Shown piece after piece: positions 1 to 9,519 of a DNA stretch of 64,000 nucleotides. Position 1 is the first letter of the stretch; every line of letters begins with the position of its first letter. The notes under the pieces were generated by a model. The model saw only the letters and a program-made list of their open reading frames with translations, was not told the DNA's origin and did no database searches. The DNA lies in contig NZ_NERV01000004.1 in assembly GCF_003063315.1 (NCBI RefSeq), positions 62,001 through 126,000 of the forward strand, in the 5' to 3' direction. Both the position numbers and the translations under genes were made by a program. The stretch comes from Limnohabitans sp. T6-5. GTDB lineage: Bacteria > Pseudomonadota > Gammaproteobacteria > Burkholderiales > Burkholderiaceae_C.

Positions 1-1286
1 CGCGCAAGTTCGGCACGTCCGCACTGAACCTGCAGCACAGCACGCTGTCTGAGGTGAGCCGCCTGGTCCACCAGGCCTATTCCGGCGGCCAGGCGCACAG
101 CGGCTCCACAGCGGCGGCCATCGTCAACGAGGTCGAGTCCGAAGCCGACCTCTCGCGCATGATGCAAGACCTCCCCGCCGTGGAAGACCTGCTGGAGGCC
201 AGCGACGACGCGCCCATCATCCGCATGCTCAACGCCTTGCTCACCCAGGCCGCACGCGACGGCGCCAGCGACATCCACATCGAGCCCTATGAACGCCATT
301 CGAGTGTGCGTTTCCGCATCGACGGCACGCTGCGCGAGGTCGTACAACCGAACCGGGCGCTGCACGCTGCACTGATCTCGCGCCTGAAAATCATGGCCGA
401 ACTCGACATTGCAGAAAAACGACTCCCGCAAGACGGCCGCATCAGCCTGCGTCTGGGCTCACGCGCCGTGGATGTGCGCGTGTCCACCCTGCCCAGCGCG
501 CATGGCGAGCGCGCCGTGCTGCGACTGCTGGACAAAAGCGAGGCGCGCCTGACGCTCGAAGCGGTAGGCATGCAGGGCCAGGTGCTGGCGCAAATAGACC
601 AGTTGATTAACCAGCCGCACGGCATCTTGCTGGTCACCGGCCCCACCGGTTCGGGCAAAACCACCAGCCTGTATGCCGCCTTGCAGCGGCTGGACGCCAC
701 GCGCAACAACATCATGACGGTGGAAGACCCCATCGAATACGAGCTGCCCGGCGTGGGCCAAACCCAGGTGAACGCCAAGATCGACCTGACGTTTGCCAAG
801 GCCCTGCGCGCCATCCTGCGGCAAGACCCGGATGTGATCATGATTGGCGAAATCCGCGACTTTGAAACCGCGCAAATCGCCATTCAGGCGTCCCTGACGG
901 GCCACCTGGTGCTGGCCACGCTGCACACCAACGATGCGACCAGCGCCGTGAACCGCCTGATCGACATGGGGGTGGAGCCGTTTTTGCTCAGCTCGTCGCT
1001 CTTGGGCGTGCTGGCTCAGCGTCTGGTGCGCAAGCGCTGCACCGCCTGCCACGGCGCGGGCTGCGACGCCTGCGGCCACACCGGTTATGCCGGGCGCACC
1101 GGTATTTTTGAACTGTTGGTGGCCAGTGAAGACATCAAGGCCCAAATCCACAACCGCGCCGCCGAAGCCGATTTACGCGCCACCGCGCTGGCCCAAGGCA
1201 TGGTGCTCATGCGCGACGACGGCCAGCGCCTGGTGGACGCGAGCATCACCAGCGCCGAAGAACTGCTGCGCGTGACGCGGGACTGA
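1..1286 (+). CDS. gspE: Type II secretion ATPase GspE (5' partial)
   Basis: This is the cytoplasmic hexameric ATPase that powers pseudopilus assembly in type II secretion. The reading frame is open from base 3 to the stop, so the gene starts upstream of the window; the GTG at 54 lies inside coding sequence. The Walker A motif GPTGSGKTT falls at about bases 639-665, followed by the Asp-box (TVEDPIEYE), Walker B-like VIMIGEIRD and the His box LATLHTNDA, all typical of GspE/PilB ATPases. The tetracysteine zinc element is very short: [13 protein letters not shown] has only four residues between the two CxxC pairs, where GspE/PilB proteins normally have a much longer loop. The partner gspF lies downstream at 2328, which supports GspE over PilB. 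Confidence 0.93.
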   Translation, partial: RKFGTSALNLQHSTLSEVSRLVHQAYSGGQAHSGSTAAAIVNEVESEADLSRMMQDLPAVEDLLEASDDAPIIRMLNALLTQAARDGASDIHIEPYERHSSVRFRIDGTLREVVQPNRALHAALISRLKIMAELDIAEKRLPQDGRISLRLGSRAVDVRVSTLPSAHGERAVLRLLDKSEARLTLEAVGMQGQVLAQIDQLINQPHGILLVTGPTGSGKTTSLYAALQRLDATRNNIMTVEDPIEYELPGVGQTQVNAKIDLTFAKALRAILRQDPDVIMIGEIRDFETAQIAIQASLTGHLVLATLHTNDATSAVNRLIDMGVEPFLLSSSLLGVLAQRLVRKRCTACHGAGCDACGHTGYAGRTGIFELLVASEDIKAQIHNRAAEADLRATALAQGMVLMRDDGQRLVDASITSAEELLRVTRD

Positions 1287-1385
1287 TGCAAGGTTTGACC
1301 GCCCTCCTGGCTCCAACGTCCCTCCTGGCGTTATTTGCCCCAGCACGCCCGCTGCGCGGTGATGTCCATGAAGACACAGGTGTTT

Positions 1386-1501
1386 GCAGGCGCTTGCCCT
1401 GCAAGCGATGTGCAGCGGTAGCCGCATTTTGTAGGAGCTTGCCCTGCAAGCGATTGCCTGCGCTGCACCTGTGCTCTATCGCCAGCAGGGCTGGCTCCTA
1501 C
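1386..1501. repeat. REP-like cluster, GTAGGAGC type (three copies)
   Basis: Three related palindromic units lie between gspE and the outer-membrane gene. They are at 1386-1409 (degenerate, begins GCAG), at 1431-1454 (GTAGGAGCTTGCCCTGCAAG followed by CGAT), and inverted at 1478-1501 (complement begins GTAGGAGCCAGCCCTGCTGG). The inner stem changes from CTTGC/GCAAG to CCAGC/GCTGG with pairing kept. A GTAG tetranucleotide followed by an imperfect palindrome is the published signature of REP elements mobilised by RAYT transposases; no RAYT gene is in the window. Confidence 0.75.
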
Positions 1502-2314
1502 ATGAATCAGGTCCTGCTTGGCCTGCTGCTGGGCGCCGGGATAGGCGCTTTCGCACAGACACCGGACGCCATGCCACAGGCAGCGCCCTTGCCCGCAACC
1601 ACAGAACCGGCCCAGCCCCCACCCCCGCCAAGCCGATGGGACTACAGCCTGGGCGCCAAACTGGACATGGGCGATTTGCGACACCCTGGCCACATGCAGC
1701 TGCGCCCCACGCTGGGCCTGCGCTATGGGCGCTGGCGGGTCGGGACGGTCGAGGGGGCCAACTGGCACCGCTTTGGCCAAGCCCTGCAAGACAACGCCCT
1801 GACCTATGACTGGCTCAAAACCAGCAACTGGCAGACCGGCCTGTCCGCCAGCGTGATCAACCTCGACCAGGACGCTGACTTTGACGCCTTCAAAAGCGGC
1901 CGCAAAACCCTGCGCCTGCGGGCCAATCTGGACTACAAGTTTTCACGCCAATGGCTGGCCGGCCTGAGCCTGACGCAAGACGTGCTCGGGCGCGGCGACG
2001 GCACCACCGCCTCGCCCACAGTGACTTACATCCAGCCACTGGACGATGACAGCGCCATGCTGCTGAGCGCCTACACCACTTGGGGCAATGCCGCGCACTG
2101 GCAAAGCACGGCGGCGCGCTCGCCCGGCTCGGCCCTGCGCCAGGATGCAGGCCTGGGCAACTGGGGCGCGCAAATCACTTACCGCCAACGCTTTACGCAG
2201 CGCTGGGCGTTTTATTCGCAACTGAGCGCCAGCCAGTTCATCAACCCCGTGCTGCCCAGCGGCCAAGCGGTCGTTTACGGCGGCCAGCTGGGCGTGATTT
2301 ATTTCAGCCACTGA
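1502..2314 (+). CDS. MipA/OmpV-like outer membrane protein
   Basis: This is a predicted outer-membrane beta-barrel of about 270 residues. The ATG at 1502 is chosen because it begins a clear signal peptide (hydrophobic LLGLLLGAGIGAF, cleavage near AFA-QT); the same frame is open further upstream, but that stretch is REP sequence. After a Pro-rich linker the protein alternates amphipathic strands and contains the stretch SLTQDVLGRGDG, which resembles the MipA/OmpV family. It ends in a penultimate Ser-His rather than the usual C-terminal Phe. Its position between gspE and gspF is unusual; whether it has any link to secretion cannot be judged from sequence. MipA proteins have been described as scaffolding or porin-like proteins. 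Confidence 0.65.
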   Translation: MNQVLLGLLLGAGIGAFAQTPDAMPQAAPLPATTEPAQPPPPPSRWDYSLGAKLDMGDLRHPGHMQLRPTLGLRYGRWRVGTVEGANWHRFGQALQDNALTYDWLKTSNWQTGLSASVINLDQDADFDAFKSGRKTLRLRANLDYKFSRQWLAGLSLTQDVLGRGDGTTASPTVTYIQPLDDDSAMLLSAYTTWGNAAHWQSTAARSPGSALRQDAGLGNWGAQITYRQRFTQRWAFYSQLSASQFINPVLPSGQAVVYGGQLGVIYFSH

Positions 2315-2327
2315 AGACCCTTGACCC

Positions 2328-3563
2328 ATGCCCGCCTACCGTTTTGAAGCCCTGCAAGCCGATGGCGCCATGCGCAAGGGCGTGATCGAGGCCGACAGCC
2401 AAAAATCTGCCCGCAGCCAACTGCGCGCCCAGTCCCTGGTGCCCTTGAGCGTCGAGGCCATTGCCTCCGGCAGCAGCGCCAGCGGCCCAGATGTGCCCTG
2501 GTGGCAGCGCCCGGTGGGCCGTTCGCGCGCCTTCAGCGCCAGCGAACGGGCCGTGTGGACGCGCCAGCTGGCCGGTCTGGTGGGCAGCGGCCTGCCTGTC
2601 GAGCGCGCCTTGTCTGCCCTGGCCGATGAAGCCGAAGACGAGAAACAAGGCTTGCTGATGGCCGCCATCCGCGCCGAAGTCAACTCAGGCAGCAGCCTGG
2701 GCCGGGCGCTGGGCCTGCACCCGAACGAGTTCCCGGCCATTGACCTGGCCGTGATTGCCGCAGGCGAGCAAAGCGGGCACCTGGCCGATGTGCTCAACCA
2801 GCTGGCCAACGACCTGGAAGACCAGCAGCTGCTGCGCGCCAAACTGATGGGCGCCGCGCTGTACCCCGCCATCGTGAGCCTGGTGGCGCTGGCGATTGTG
2901 ATTTTTCTGGTCACCTCGGTGGTGCCGCAAGTGGCCGGGGTGTTTGCAGGCACCAAGCGCCAGCTGCCCCTGCTGACGGTGGCCATGCTGGCCATCAGCG
3001 ATGGGGTGCGCCACTGGGGCTGGCTCATGCTGTTGACGCTGGTGCTGACCTTCATGGCTGGCCGCATGGCGCTGCGTCAACCCGCCCTGCGCCTGCGCTT
3101 TGACGCCGCTTGGCTGCGCTTGCCCCTCGTCGGACGCCTGGCACGCGGCTACAACAGCGCCCGATTTGCCTCCACCTTGGCCATGCTTACTGCTGCTGGG
3201 GTGCCCATCCTCAAGGCCCTGCAGGCAGCGGCCGACACACTGTCCAACCAGGCCTTGCGGGCCGACGCGCTTGAAGCGTTGGTACGTGTGCGAGAAGGCG
3301 CGCCCCTGGGCACAGCGTTGGCCCAAAACGCCCGCTTTCCCGGCCTGCTGTCCATGTTTGCCCGACTGGGGGAACAGACCGGCCAACTGCCAGTCATGCT
3401 GCAAAGGGCCGCCACGCAGCTGTCGTCTGAAGTGCAACGCCGCGCCATGGCCCTGGCCACCATCCTGGAACCCCTGCTCATCGTGGGCATGGGTGGTTTG
3501 GTCATGCTCATCGTGCTGGCGGTGCTGATGCCCATCATGGAAATGAACCAGTTTGTGAAGTAA
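2328..3563 (+). CDS. gspF: Type II secretion inner membrane protein GspF
   Basis: This is the polytopic inner-membrane platform protein of the type II secretion system, which contacts GspE. At 411 residues it has the normal family length. The N-terminus (PAYRFEALQADG...KGVIEADS) is the characteristic GspF/PilC opening. Two T2SSF domains follow, each with an RQLAGLVGSGLPVERAL-like or FASTLAMLTAAGVPILKAL-like helix pair. The C-terminal hydrophobic segment (LEPLLIVGMGGLVMLIVLAVLMPI) is the family hallmark. Start ATG 2328 lies 13 bases after the preceding stop, so it is probably co-transcribed with it. No gspG follows; REP-type repeats and unrelated genes take its place. Confidence 0.94.
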   Translation: MPAYRFEALQADGAMRKGVIEADSQKSARSQLRAQSLVPLSVEAIASGSSASGPDVPWWQRPVGRSRAFSASERAVWTRQLAGLVGSGLPVERALSALADEAEDEKQGLLMAAIRAEVNSGSSLGRALGLHPNEFPAIDLAVIAAGEQSGHLADVLNQLANDLEDQQLLRAKLMGAALYPAIVSLVALAIVIFLVTSVVPQVAGVFAGTKRQLPLLTVAMLAISDGVRHWGWLMLLTLVLTFMAGRMALRQPALRLRFDAAWLRLPLVGRLARGYNSARFASTLAMLTAAGVPILKALQAAADTLSNQALRADALEALVRVREGAPLGTALAQNARFPGLLSMFARLGEQTGQLPVMLQRAATQLSSEVQRRAMALATILEPLLIVGMGGLVMLIVLAVLMPIMEMNQFVK

Positions 3564-3601
3564 GGGGCCCACAAAATGTCAGCTCGGCTTCGAAGCCACC
3601 C

Positions 3602-4000
3602 ATGTCGGCTCTGTGGCTACCGACCTACAGGGGACAGGGTATTCGCAGGTCGGCGGCTTCAGCCCCGACATGAAGCCTGCGCCGAAGCCAACAATGTCGG
3701 AGCTAAAGCTGCCGACCTACAGGGGGACAGGGTATTCGTAGGTCGGCGGCTTCAGCCCCGACATGAAGCCTGCGCCGAGGCCAAGAATGTCGGAGCTAAA
3801 GCTACCGACCTACGGGGGACGGGGTATTCGTAGGTCGGTGGCTTCAGCCCCGACAGGTGCCTGCGCCGGAGCCGACAACGTCGGAGCTAAAGCTGCCGAC
3901 CTACAGGGGACAGGGTATTCGTAGGTCGGCGGCTTCAGCCCCGACAGGTGCCTGCGCCGGAGCCGACAATGTCGGCTCTGTGGCCGCCGACCTTCGGGAA
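3602..4000. repeat. Tandem array of about 92-bp units built from REP-like hairpins
   Basis: The unit recurs with its GGTCGG(C/T)GGCTTC start at 3647, 3740, 3832 and 3923 (periods 93, 92, 91), preceded by a partial unit. Each unit holds two inverted hairpins, one GTCGG-c-GGCT-tc-AGCC-CCGAC and one GTCGG-AGCT-aa-AGCT-g-CCGAC, joined by spacers containing GGGGACAGGGTATTCG and GCCTGCGCCG. No single frame is conserved and unit length is not a multiple of three, so it is not coding. It lies between the ends of gspF and the convergent nucleotidase gene. Confidence 0.85.
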
Positions 4001-4024
4001 ACGCCCATGAGGTGCATGACCGCC

Positions 4025-4921
4025 TCAAAGGTTCGAGACGCCCGATGCCACATGCCCGGCCGGGACGTGCTTGGCCGCTGACTCGATGTGCCCGGTCTGG
4101 TCGTCAAAAAAGAAATCGGGCTCGAATTCGCGCAGGAACTCGCCTTTGGGCAAGCCGCCCAGAAACATGGCTTCATCGACTTCGATGTTCCAGTTCATCA
4201 AGGTGCGGATGGCGCGTTCGTGCGCGGGCGCGCTGCGGGCCGTGACCAGCGCCGTGCGAATGCGCATGGCGGGCGTGCCCTCTTGCTGCAGGCGGTGCAA
4301 GGCCGCGAGCAAGGGCTTGAAAGGCCCCGCCAGCAAAGGCTGGCTGGCCTTGTCGCGTTCGTGCTGCTGAAAAGCCGACAAGCCCTGGGCTTGAAACACG
4401 CGCTCGGCTTCGTCCGAAAACAGCACCGCGTCGCCGTCAAAGGCAATGCGCACTTCGTTCGGATGCCCCTCTGAGGCCAAGGCCGAGTGGGGGTAGACCT
4501 GAGCTGCAGGCACACCCGCATCCAATGCTGCGCGGACATCCGACAAGTGGGCCGACAAGAACAGATTGGCATTCAGGGGCTTGAGGTAACGCCAAGGCGG
4601 CTGGCCCCGCGTGAAACTGCCGCGCTGAATGGGCAGGCCGTAATGCTGGGCCGAGCGGAACACGCGCATGCCCGAGACCGGGTCATTGCGCGAGAGGATC
4701 ACCACCTCGACGCGCTGCGCGTCGACGTCGTTGAAGGCCAGCAGCTTGCGCACCAGTGAAAACGCCACGCCCGGTTTGGCGGGCTCTTCCAGGCGATCGA
4801 GTTGCAACTTCATGTAGGCCCGGTCATCACCTTGCTCGAAAACGTGGTTTTCTTCTTCAAAGTCGAACAAGGCCCGCGAAGAAATCGCAACCACCAACTG
4901 ACCTTCCAAGGTGACGGGCAT
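4025..4921 (-). CDS. 5'-nucleotidase (cytosolic NT5C1-like family)
   Basis: This 298-residue soluble protein resembles the 5'-nucleotidase family related to eukaryotic cytosolic NT5C1, which dephosphorylates AMP/IMP. Visible HAD-like elements are the VVAISSRALFDFEEE region near the N-terminus, VEVVILSRNDPVSGMRV (motif II region), a central IAFDGDAVLFSDEAE acidic motif, and the C-terminal LGGLPKGEFLREFEPDFFFDDQ segment, where DD probably contributes to metal binding. The start ATG at 4921 has a good ribosome site (AGGAGA) 6 bases upstream. It is monocistronic and flanked on both sides by REP-like repeats. Substrate specificity is inferred from the family only. Confidence 0.8.
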   Translation of the reverse strand: MPVTLEGQLVVAISSRALFDFEEENHVFEQGDDRAYMKLQLDRLEEPAKPGVAFSLVRKLLAFNDVDAQRVEVVILSRNDPVSGMRVFRSAQHYGLPIQRGSFTRGQPPWRYLKPLNANLFLSAHLSDVRAALDAGVPAAQVYPHSALASEGHPNEVRIAFDGDAVLFSDEAERVFQAQGLSAFQQHERDKASQPLLAGPFKPLLAALHRLQQEGTPAMRIRTALVTARSAPAHERAIRTLMNWNIEVDEAMFLGGLPKGEFLREFEPDFFFDDQTGHIESAAKHVPAGHVASGVSNL

Positions 4922-4994
4922 TGTGTTCTCCTGTTGCAGGCCGCGCCGAGCGGCCTTTGAGGGGTGAGTCTAATCAATCGCACCAGCACACAAG

Positions 4995-5170
4995 ATACCG
5001 CTCCGACTTTGGGTAGCTTCAGCTCCGACTTCTGTGGCCTGGGTGCAGGCTTCATGTCGGGGCTGAAGCCGCCGACCTACAACATGCCCCCCGTAGGTCG
5101 GTAGCTTCAGCTCCGACATTCTTCGCTCCGGCACAGGCCCATGCCGGGGCTGAAGCCGACGACCTGCAAA
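4995..5170. repeat. REP-like hairpin cluster (GTAGGTCGG family)
   Basis: Several units with GTCGG/CCGAC outer stems occur in both orientations, for example GTCGGGGCTGAAGCCGCCGA at about 5057 and the complementary GTAGGTCGGTAGCTTCAGCT at about 5094. They occupy the space between the transporter gene end (5195) and the nucleotidase start (4921). Apart from them I see no gene. Confidence 0.75.
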
Positions 5171-5194
5171 TTACACCTCGCTGCCGTCACGGCT

Positions 5195-6145
5195 TCAATC
5201 CACCACCGCGACAGCTCGTTTGCCTTCCCGGCGGGCGATCCACACTGTGGAACCCAGTATGACCAAGGCGCCCATCCAGGTCGATTGGGTGGGCACATCG
5301 CCAAATATGATCCAGCCCAGCAGCGAAGCCCAGACCAAATCCAGAAAACGCAGGGATTGCGTGGCTGAGATGTCGGTCAGCGCAAACGCACGGGTCAAGC
5401 AATATTGAGCCAGGCTGCCCAACAAGCCCGCCACTGCAAAACCCAGCCATTGCAGGGGCAGGGGCGTCTGCCAATTCGGCAAGGCCATGGGCAGGCTGAG
5501 CACGCTCACCGTGAGGGCTTGCCACAGCACGATGACGCCGGGTTTTTCATAACGTGTGAGTGCCTTGGTGATGAGAAAGGACGCCGCAAACACGGGCGTC
5601 GAAGCCAGCATGACCAGGTTGAACCAGCCGCCCGAGCCAGACATCTTGGGCAGGACCACCACCAACACCCCGGAAAAGCCGATCAGGGCCGCGATCCAGC
5701 GGTCTTTGTGCATGGGCTCGCCCAGAAACCAGGCGGCACCCAGCATGATGAAAATCGGCCCTGAAAAGCCGATGGCCGTCACATCGGCCAAGTGGATGTG
5801 CGGCAAGGCTGTGAACCACAGGCACAGCCCTACCGTGTGCACGCCACCGCGCCAAAATTGGCCCGCCATGTTCACCGGTTTGTAGGCCTGCCAGCCGTGG
5901 TGCAACACCCAGGGCACGATCACCAGAAACCCGAACAGGTAGCGCACAAACTGCACTTGGTAGACATCCATGTGCAAGGTCAACTCGCGGGTGATGGCGT
6001 TCATCACCGAAAACAGCATGCCACCCAGGACCATCCAGACCATGCCGCGCACGGCCACCGGCCAGGCAGACATGGCGCGCCGACCGCGTCGGTGCGCCAA
6101 AGACAGGCGACGGGGGGGCGAAAAAAAGGACTCGCGTGGTTTCAT
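5195..6145 (-). CDS. EamA/DMT family inner membrane transporter
   Basis: This 316-residue protein has about ten hydrophobic segments arranged as two EamA repeats, typical of the drug/metabolite transporter superfamily. The first repeat opens with GMVWMVLGGMLFSVMNAITRE and contains the conserved VQFVRYLFGFLVI and ALPHIHLADVTAIGFSGPIF stretches; the second ends with the ATQSLRFLDLVWASLLGWIIFGD pattern. ATG 6145 is preferred (AGGGA five bases upstream), although M25 at 6073 would remove an Arg-rich cytoplasmic leader. The substrate cannot be told from sequence. The C-terminal tail is short and basic. Confidence 0.87.
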   Translation of the reverse strand: MKPRESFFSPPRRLSLAHRRGRRAMSAWPVAVRGMVWMVLGGMLFSVMNAITRELTLHMDVYQVQFVRYLFGFLVIVPWVLHHGWQAYKPVNMAGQFWRGGVHTVGLCLWFTALPHIHLADVTAIGFSGPIFIMLGAAWFLGEPMHKDRWIAALIGFSGVLVVVLPKMSGSGGWFNLVMLASTPVFAASFLITKALTRYEKPGVIVLWQALTVSVLSLPMALPNWQTPLPLQWLGFAVAGLLGSLAQYCLTRAFALTDISATQSLRFLDLVWASLLGWIIFGDVPTQSTWMGALVILGSTVWIARREGKRAVAVVD

Positions 6146-6329
6146 GCAAGTCCCTGGACAAAAAGTGGCTTCACCCTTTCATCATAGGCACGGGCTCAGA
6201 AATACCAGTCACTTGGGTTACGCCGGGGTCGGGCATGCCCCATTGAATCCGCAGGTGGGTGGTCATAACCCCTGCATTTTTGTGCTCTGCCCATGCCGCC
6301 TGATTTTGGCGTTGGGGGTCAGCTGGCAA

Positions 6330-6545
6330 ATGTCGGACTCTTCGAGTTCCGACCTACGGGGCACCGCCGCAAACTGACCACCAAACCATTCGTAGGTCGG
6401 CGGTCGAAGACCCCGACATGAAGATTCATCAACCCGAAGCGCTTGTTTTAAGCGGCGCAGGTTGACCTGGAGATTGTCGGACTCTGCGAGTTCCGACCTA
6501 CGGGGCTCACTGCATTTTGCAGGTCGGTGGTCGAAAACTCCGACA
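6330..6545. repeat. Two pairs of inverted REP-like hairpins
   Basis: 6330-6420 and 6475-6545 each carry a GTCGG-a-CTC-ttc/tgc-GAG-tt-CCGACCTAC hairpin followed by an inverted GTAGGTCGG or GCAGGTCGG hairpin ending CCGACA. This is the BIME-like arrangement of two opposed REPs. The 6146-6582 space holds nothing else I can support. Confidence 0.8.
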
Positions 6546-6582
6546 AATGCAGGGTCGCCGACAACGCTCGTACAGCGTCGAT

Positions 6583-7458
6583 TTATGCACCGCTGTTTTG
6601 CAGCGCCGCGATGCGCTCTTCGATGGGTGGGTGGGTGCTGAACAGCTGGCCAATGCCACCCGCAATGCCCATGGCGGCCACGCTCTTGGGCAATTCGGCC
6701 GTGTGCACGCCGCCCAGACGGGCCAGGGCGTTGATCATGGGTTGCTTGCGACCCATGAGTTGGGCCGCACCCGCATCGGCGCGAAATTCACGGTGACGGC
6801 TGAACCAGGCCACCACAATGGCTGCGGCAAAACCCAAGACGATGTCGAGCACGAGGGTGGTCACCATGTACCCGATGCCGGGGCCACGGTTTTCGTCGTC
6901 GTTGCGGCGCAAGAAGCTGTCCACGGCATAGCCAATGACACGCGAGAGGAACACGACAAAGGTGTTCATCACGCCCTGGATCAGGGTCATGGTGACCATG
7001 TCGCCATTGGCGATGTGGGCCACTTCGTGCCCGATCACGGCTTCGATTTCTTCGTGCGTCATGTTTTGCAGCAAGCCGGTGGACACGGCCACCAGGGCCG
7101 AGTCGCGGAATGCGCCCGTGGCAAAGGCGTTGGGGTCGCCTTCAAAAATGCCGACTTCGGGCATGCCGATGCCAGCTTTGTCGGCCAGCTTGCGCACGGT
7201 GTCCACAATCCAGGCTTCGTCGGCGTTCTGGGGCTGAGCGATGACTTTCACGCCCGAGGTCCACTTGGCCATGGGCTTGCTGATCAAGAGCGAGATGATG
7301 GCGCCGCCAAAGCCCATGACCAGCGCATAACCGAGCAAGGCGCCCAAATTCAGACCCGAACTCGTCAGGTAACGGTTCACGCCCAGCAGGCTGGCCACAA
7401 GGCCCAACACAGCCACCACGGCAACGTTCGTCAAGACAAACAGAAAAATACGTTTCAT
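6583..7458 (-). CDS. htpX: Membrane zinc metalloprotease HtpX
   Basis: This is an M48 family protease of the inner membrane, involved in quality control of membrane proteins under envelope stress. The zinc motif HEVAH is present in [16 protein letters not shown], with the third ligand expected at the downstream Glu in the [12 protein letters not shown] stretch (conserved E of HREFRADA). N-terminal hydrophobic segments ([17 protein letters not shown] and [20 protein letters not shown]) and a middle pair after the active site ([32 protein letters not shown]) give the usual four-helix topology. The C-terminus [13 protein letters not shown] is the standard HtpX ending. The start is taken at ATG 7458 (MKRIFLF), as in other HtpX proteins; the frame is open six codons further upstream. 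Length is 291 residues. Confidence 0.95.
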   Translation of the reverse strand: MKRIFLFVLTNVAVVAVLGLVASLLGVNRYLTSSGLNLGALLGYALVMGFGGAIISLLISKPMAKWTSGVKVIAQPQNADEAWIVDTVRKLADKAGIGMPEVGIFEGDPNAFATGAFRDSALVAVSTGLLQNMTHEEIEAVIGHEVAHIANGDMVTMTLIQGVMNTFVVFLSRVIGYAVDSFLRRNDDENRGPGIGYMVTTLVLDIVLGFAAAIVVAWFSRHREFRADAGAAQLMGRKQPMINALARLGGVHTAELPKSVAAMGIAGGIGQLFSTHPPIEERIAALQNSGA

Positions 7459-7548
7459 GTTTCGTTTCACTTTCAACCCGAAAGGCCCGGGCGTAGCATG
7501 TCAATCACAGCGCGAATGGTAGGGGCTCAAAGCCCAAAATCAAACGGT

Positions 7549-8385
7549 TCAAACGATTTCCTGAACGCCATACGGTTTTTCAGTTTGCTGACGAATGCGC
7601 CGAAGCCGAAAAACATCGACATCGTCATAGAACCCGGGGTCTTCATTGGCCTGCCACCAGCCTGGCACACCCAAAACGGGCAGCGGGCTGAACGGTTTGC
7701 TCGCCAATTTGTGGGGCGTCAGGTCCTGCGCCAGCCAGGCGTCCAGTGCGCAGGCGTCCACCACTTGGGGCACGCGCCACAAATGCACGGTGATCGATTT
7801 GTAGGGCTGCACCAGTTTTTCAAGGGCCGCGTGACCAAAGGTCCACAGCCGGGTGTCTGCCCATTGGTTGCGCCGATCAAGCAGCGCCTCACGCCAGCGG
7901 TGCGCACGCAGGGCGTCCCACACCGCATCGGAGGTCTGGATCAGCAAGGCATTTTCATCAAAAACTGTGGCAGCATCGCGCACCGGGCCACGCACTTGGC
8001 CCACGCCCGCTCGGGCGATTTCTGAAGCCTGCAATTGGTTGAGCCGTTTTTTGGCCAGCGGAAAATGCATCCAGCACAAGGCGTTGAAAAAGTCGTGCAA
8101 GCCCTCTCGGGTGGGCACCTGCCCCTTGGCGAAGATGAAGTCCTCGTAGGCTTGACCATCCGGCAAATCGGCTTGCGGCACAAAATCCACAGGGCTCTGG
8201 CCCGCCTCGGTCAGCGCCTGAGGCTGGGGGCACCCGGCCTCCACGCGCTGCGCAATGGGCTCGCCCACCGCCCGCCATTGGGCTAGCCAGGGCGCGGTCC
8301 AATCAATGTGCGCCAGGCCCAAGGCCGAGGTCGGCTCACACCGGCGTCCCGGCCCCTTCAGGTTCAAACCTTCACCAGGCGCCAC
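7549..8385 (-). CDS. DUF3025 domain-containing protein
   Basis: This 278-residue soluble protein of unknown function matches what I remember of DUF3025: a conserved [21 protein letters not shown] helix, FDENA and [17 protein letters not shown] segments, and a C-terminal [22 protein letters not shown] motif. It starts with GTG at 8385, inside the last codons of pyrC (stop at 8364), a 22-base overlap that implies translational coupling. A DUF3025 gene directly after pyrC is a recurrent betaproteobacterial arrangement, as I recall it. No catalytic residues can be named. Confidence 0.82.
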   Translation of the reverse strand: MAPGEGLNLKGPGRRCEPTSALGLAHIDWTAPWLAQWRAVGEPIAQRVEAGCPQPQALTEAGQSPVDFVPQADLPDGQAYEDFIFAKGQVPTREGLHDFFNALCWMHFPLAKKRLNQLQASEIARAGVGQVRGPVRDAATVFDENALLIQTSDAVWDALRAHRWREALLDRRNQWADTRLWTFGHAALEKLVQPYKSITVHLWRVPQVVDACALDAWLAQDLTPHKLASKPFSPLPVLGVPGWWQANEDPGFYDDVDVFRLRRIRQQTEKPYGVQEIV

Positions 8386-9413
8386 GGCAAGCTTTCACCC
8401 GAACGCAAAGGCTTGAGTTCGGCCTCGCCAAAGACAAAGCTCTCCGCAGGCATCCAGTTTTCGCGACGCAAGGTGATGGTGCCCTGGTTGCGGGGCAGCC
8501 CATAAAAATCAGCGCCGTTGAAGCTGGCAAAGGCTTCGAGCTTGTCCAAGGCCCCCGCTTGGTCAAAGGCTTCGGCGTACATCTCCATGGCGGCATGGGC
8601 CGTGTAGCAACCGGCACAACCCGTGGCGTGCTCCTTGAGGTGTGCCGGGTGCGGGGCGCTGTCGGTGCCGAGGAAAAACCGCGGATTGCCAGAAGTGGCG
8701 GCTTGGACCAGCGCCAGTCGATGCGTCTCGCGCTTGAGCACGGGCAGGCAGTAGTAATGCGGACGGATACCCCCCATGAAAATGGCGTTGCGGTTGTACA
8801 GCAGGTGGTGCGCGGTGAGGGTCGCGCCCAGATTGGCGTCGCCTGCCGCCACGTACTGTGCAGCCTCTTTCGTGGTGATGTGCTCCATCACGATCTTCAG
8901 ACCCGGAAAGTCCCGGCGCAGCGGAATCAATTGCTGCTCGATGAACACGGCTTCGCGGTCAAACAGGTCGATGTCTGGCGAGGTCACTTCGCCGTGCACC
9001 AAGAGAAGCAAGCCTTCGCGTTGCATGGCTTCGAGTACCGGGTAAATCTTGCGCAGATCGGTCACGCCCGCATCGCTGTTGGTGGTGGCCCCTGCCGGGT
9101 AGAGCTTGCAGGCCACGACGCCTGCGGCCTTGGCGCGGGCAATTTCTGCCGGGGCCAGCTTGTCGGTCAGGTACAAGGTCATCAAGGGCTCGAACGCAAC
9201 ACCCAGGGGCACGGCAGCCTGGATGCGCGCTTTGTAAGCCAACGCTTGTTCGGCCGTGGTCACGGGCGGCTTGAGGTTGGGCATGATGATGGCGCGACCA
9301 AACTGCGCAGCAGTGTGCGGCACGACCACATTCAAGGCGGCGCCGTCGCGCACATGCAGGTGCCAGTCATCGGGGCGGGTGAGGGTGAGTTCTTGGGTCT
9401 TGGCTTGAGTCAT
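8364..9413 (-). CDS. pyrC: Dihydroorotase (PyrC, class II)
   Basis: This zinc amidohydrolase closes N-carbamoyl-aspartate to dihydroorotate in pyrimidine synthesis. At 349 residues it fits class II (E. coli PyrC-like) enzymes. The N-terminal metal motif is [10 protein letters not shown] (HxH), followed by the carboxylated Lys region [18 protein letters not shown], histidine ligands in LLVHGEVT and IVMEHITTK, and the C-terminal [14 protein letters not shown] motif with the catalytic Asp. The start ATG at 9413 is divergent from the amino-acid transporter operon; 106 bases separate it from the ATG at 9520 and must hold both promoters. Confidence 0.97.
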   Translation of the reverse strand: MTQAKTQELTLTRPDDWHLHVRDGAALNVVVPHTAAQFGRAIIMPNLKPPVTTAEQALAYKARIQAAVPLGVAFEPLMTLYLTDKLAPAEIARAKAAGVVACKLYPAGATTNSDAGVTDLRKIYPVLEAMQREGLLLLVHGEVTSPDIDLFDREAVFIEQQLIPLRRDFPGLKIVMEHITTKEAAQYVAAGDANLGATLTAHHLLYNRNAIFMGGIRPHYYCLPVLKRETHRLALVQAATSGNPRFFLGTDSAPHPAHLKEHATGCAGCYTAHAAMEMYAEAFDQAGALDKLEAFASFNGADFYGLPRNQGTITLRRENWMPAESFVFGEAELKPLRSGESLPWRLVKV

Positions 9414-9519
9414 GGGGCGTATTGTCCCAAATCACGCAGACAGGGCCATGAACACCCAATGGCGCTGTGTGCATTTTTTCATGCACAATGAATTTTTCCA
9501 TTTGCAAAGGGCCCTCTCC

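Noticed and set aside
6517-8025. 502-codon plus-strand open frame
   Set aside because: It lies wholly antisense to htpX and the DUF3025 gene, is His/Gln-rich as expected of complement frames in G+C-rich DNA, and shows no domain.
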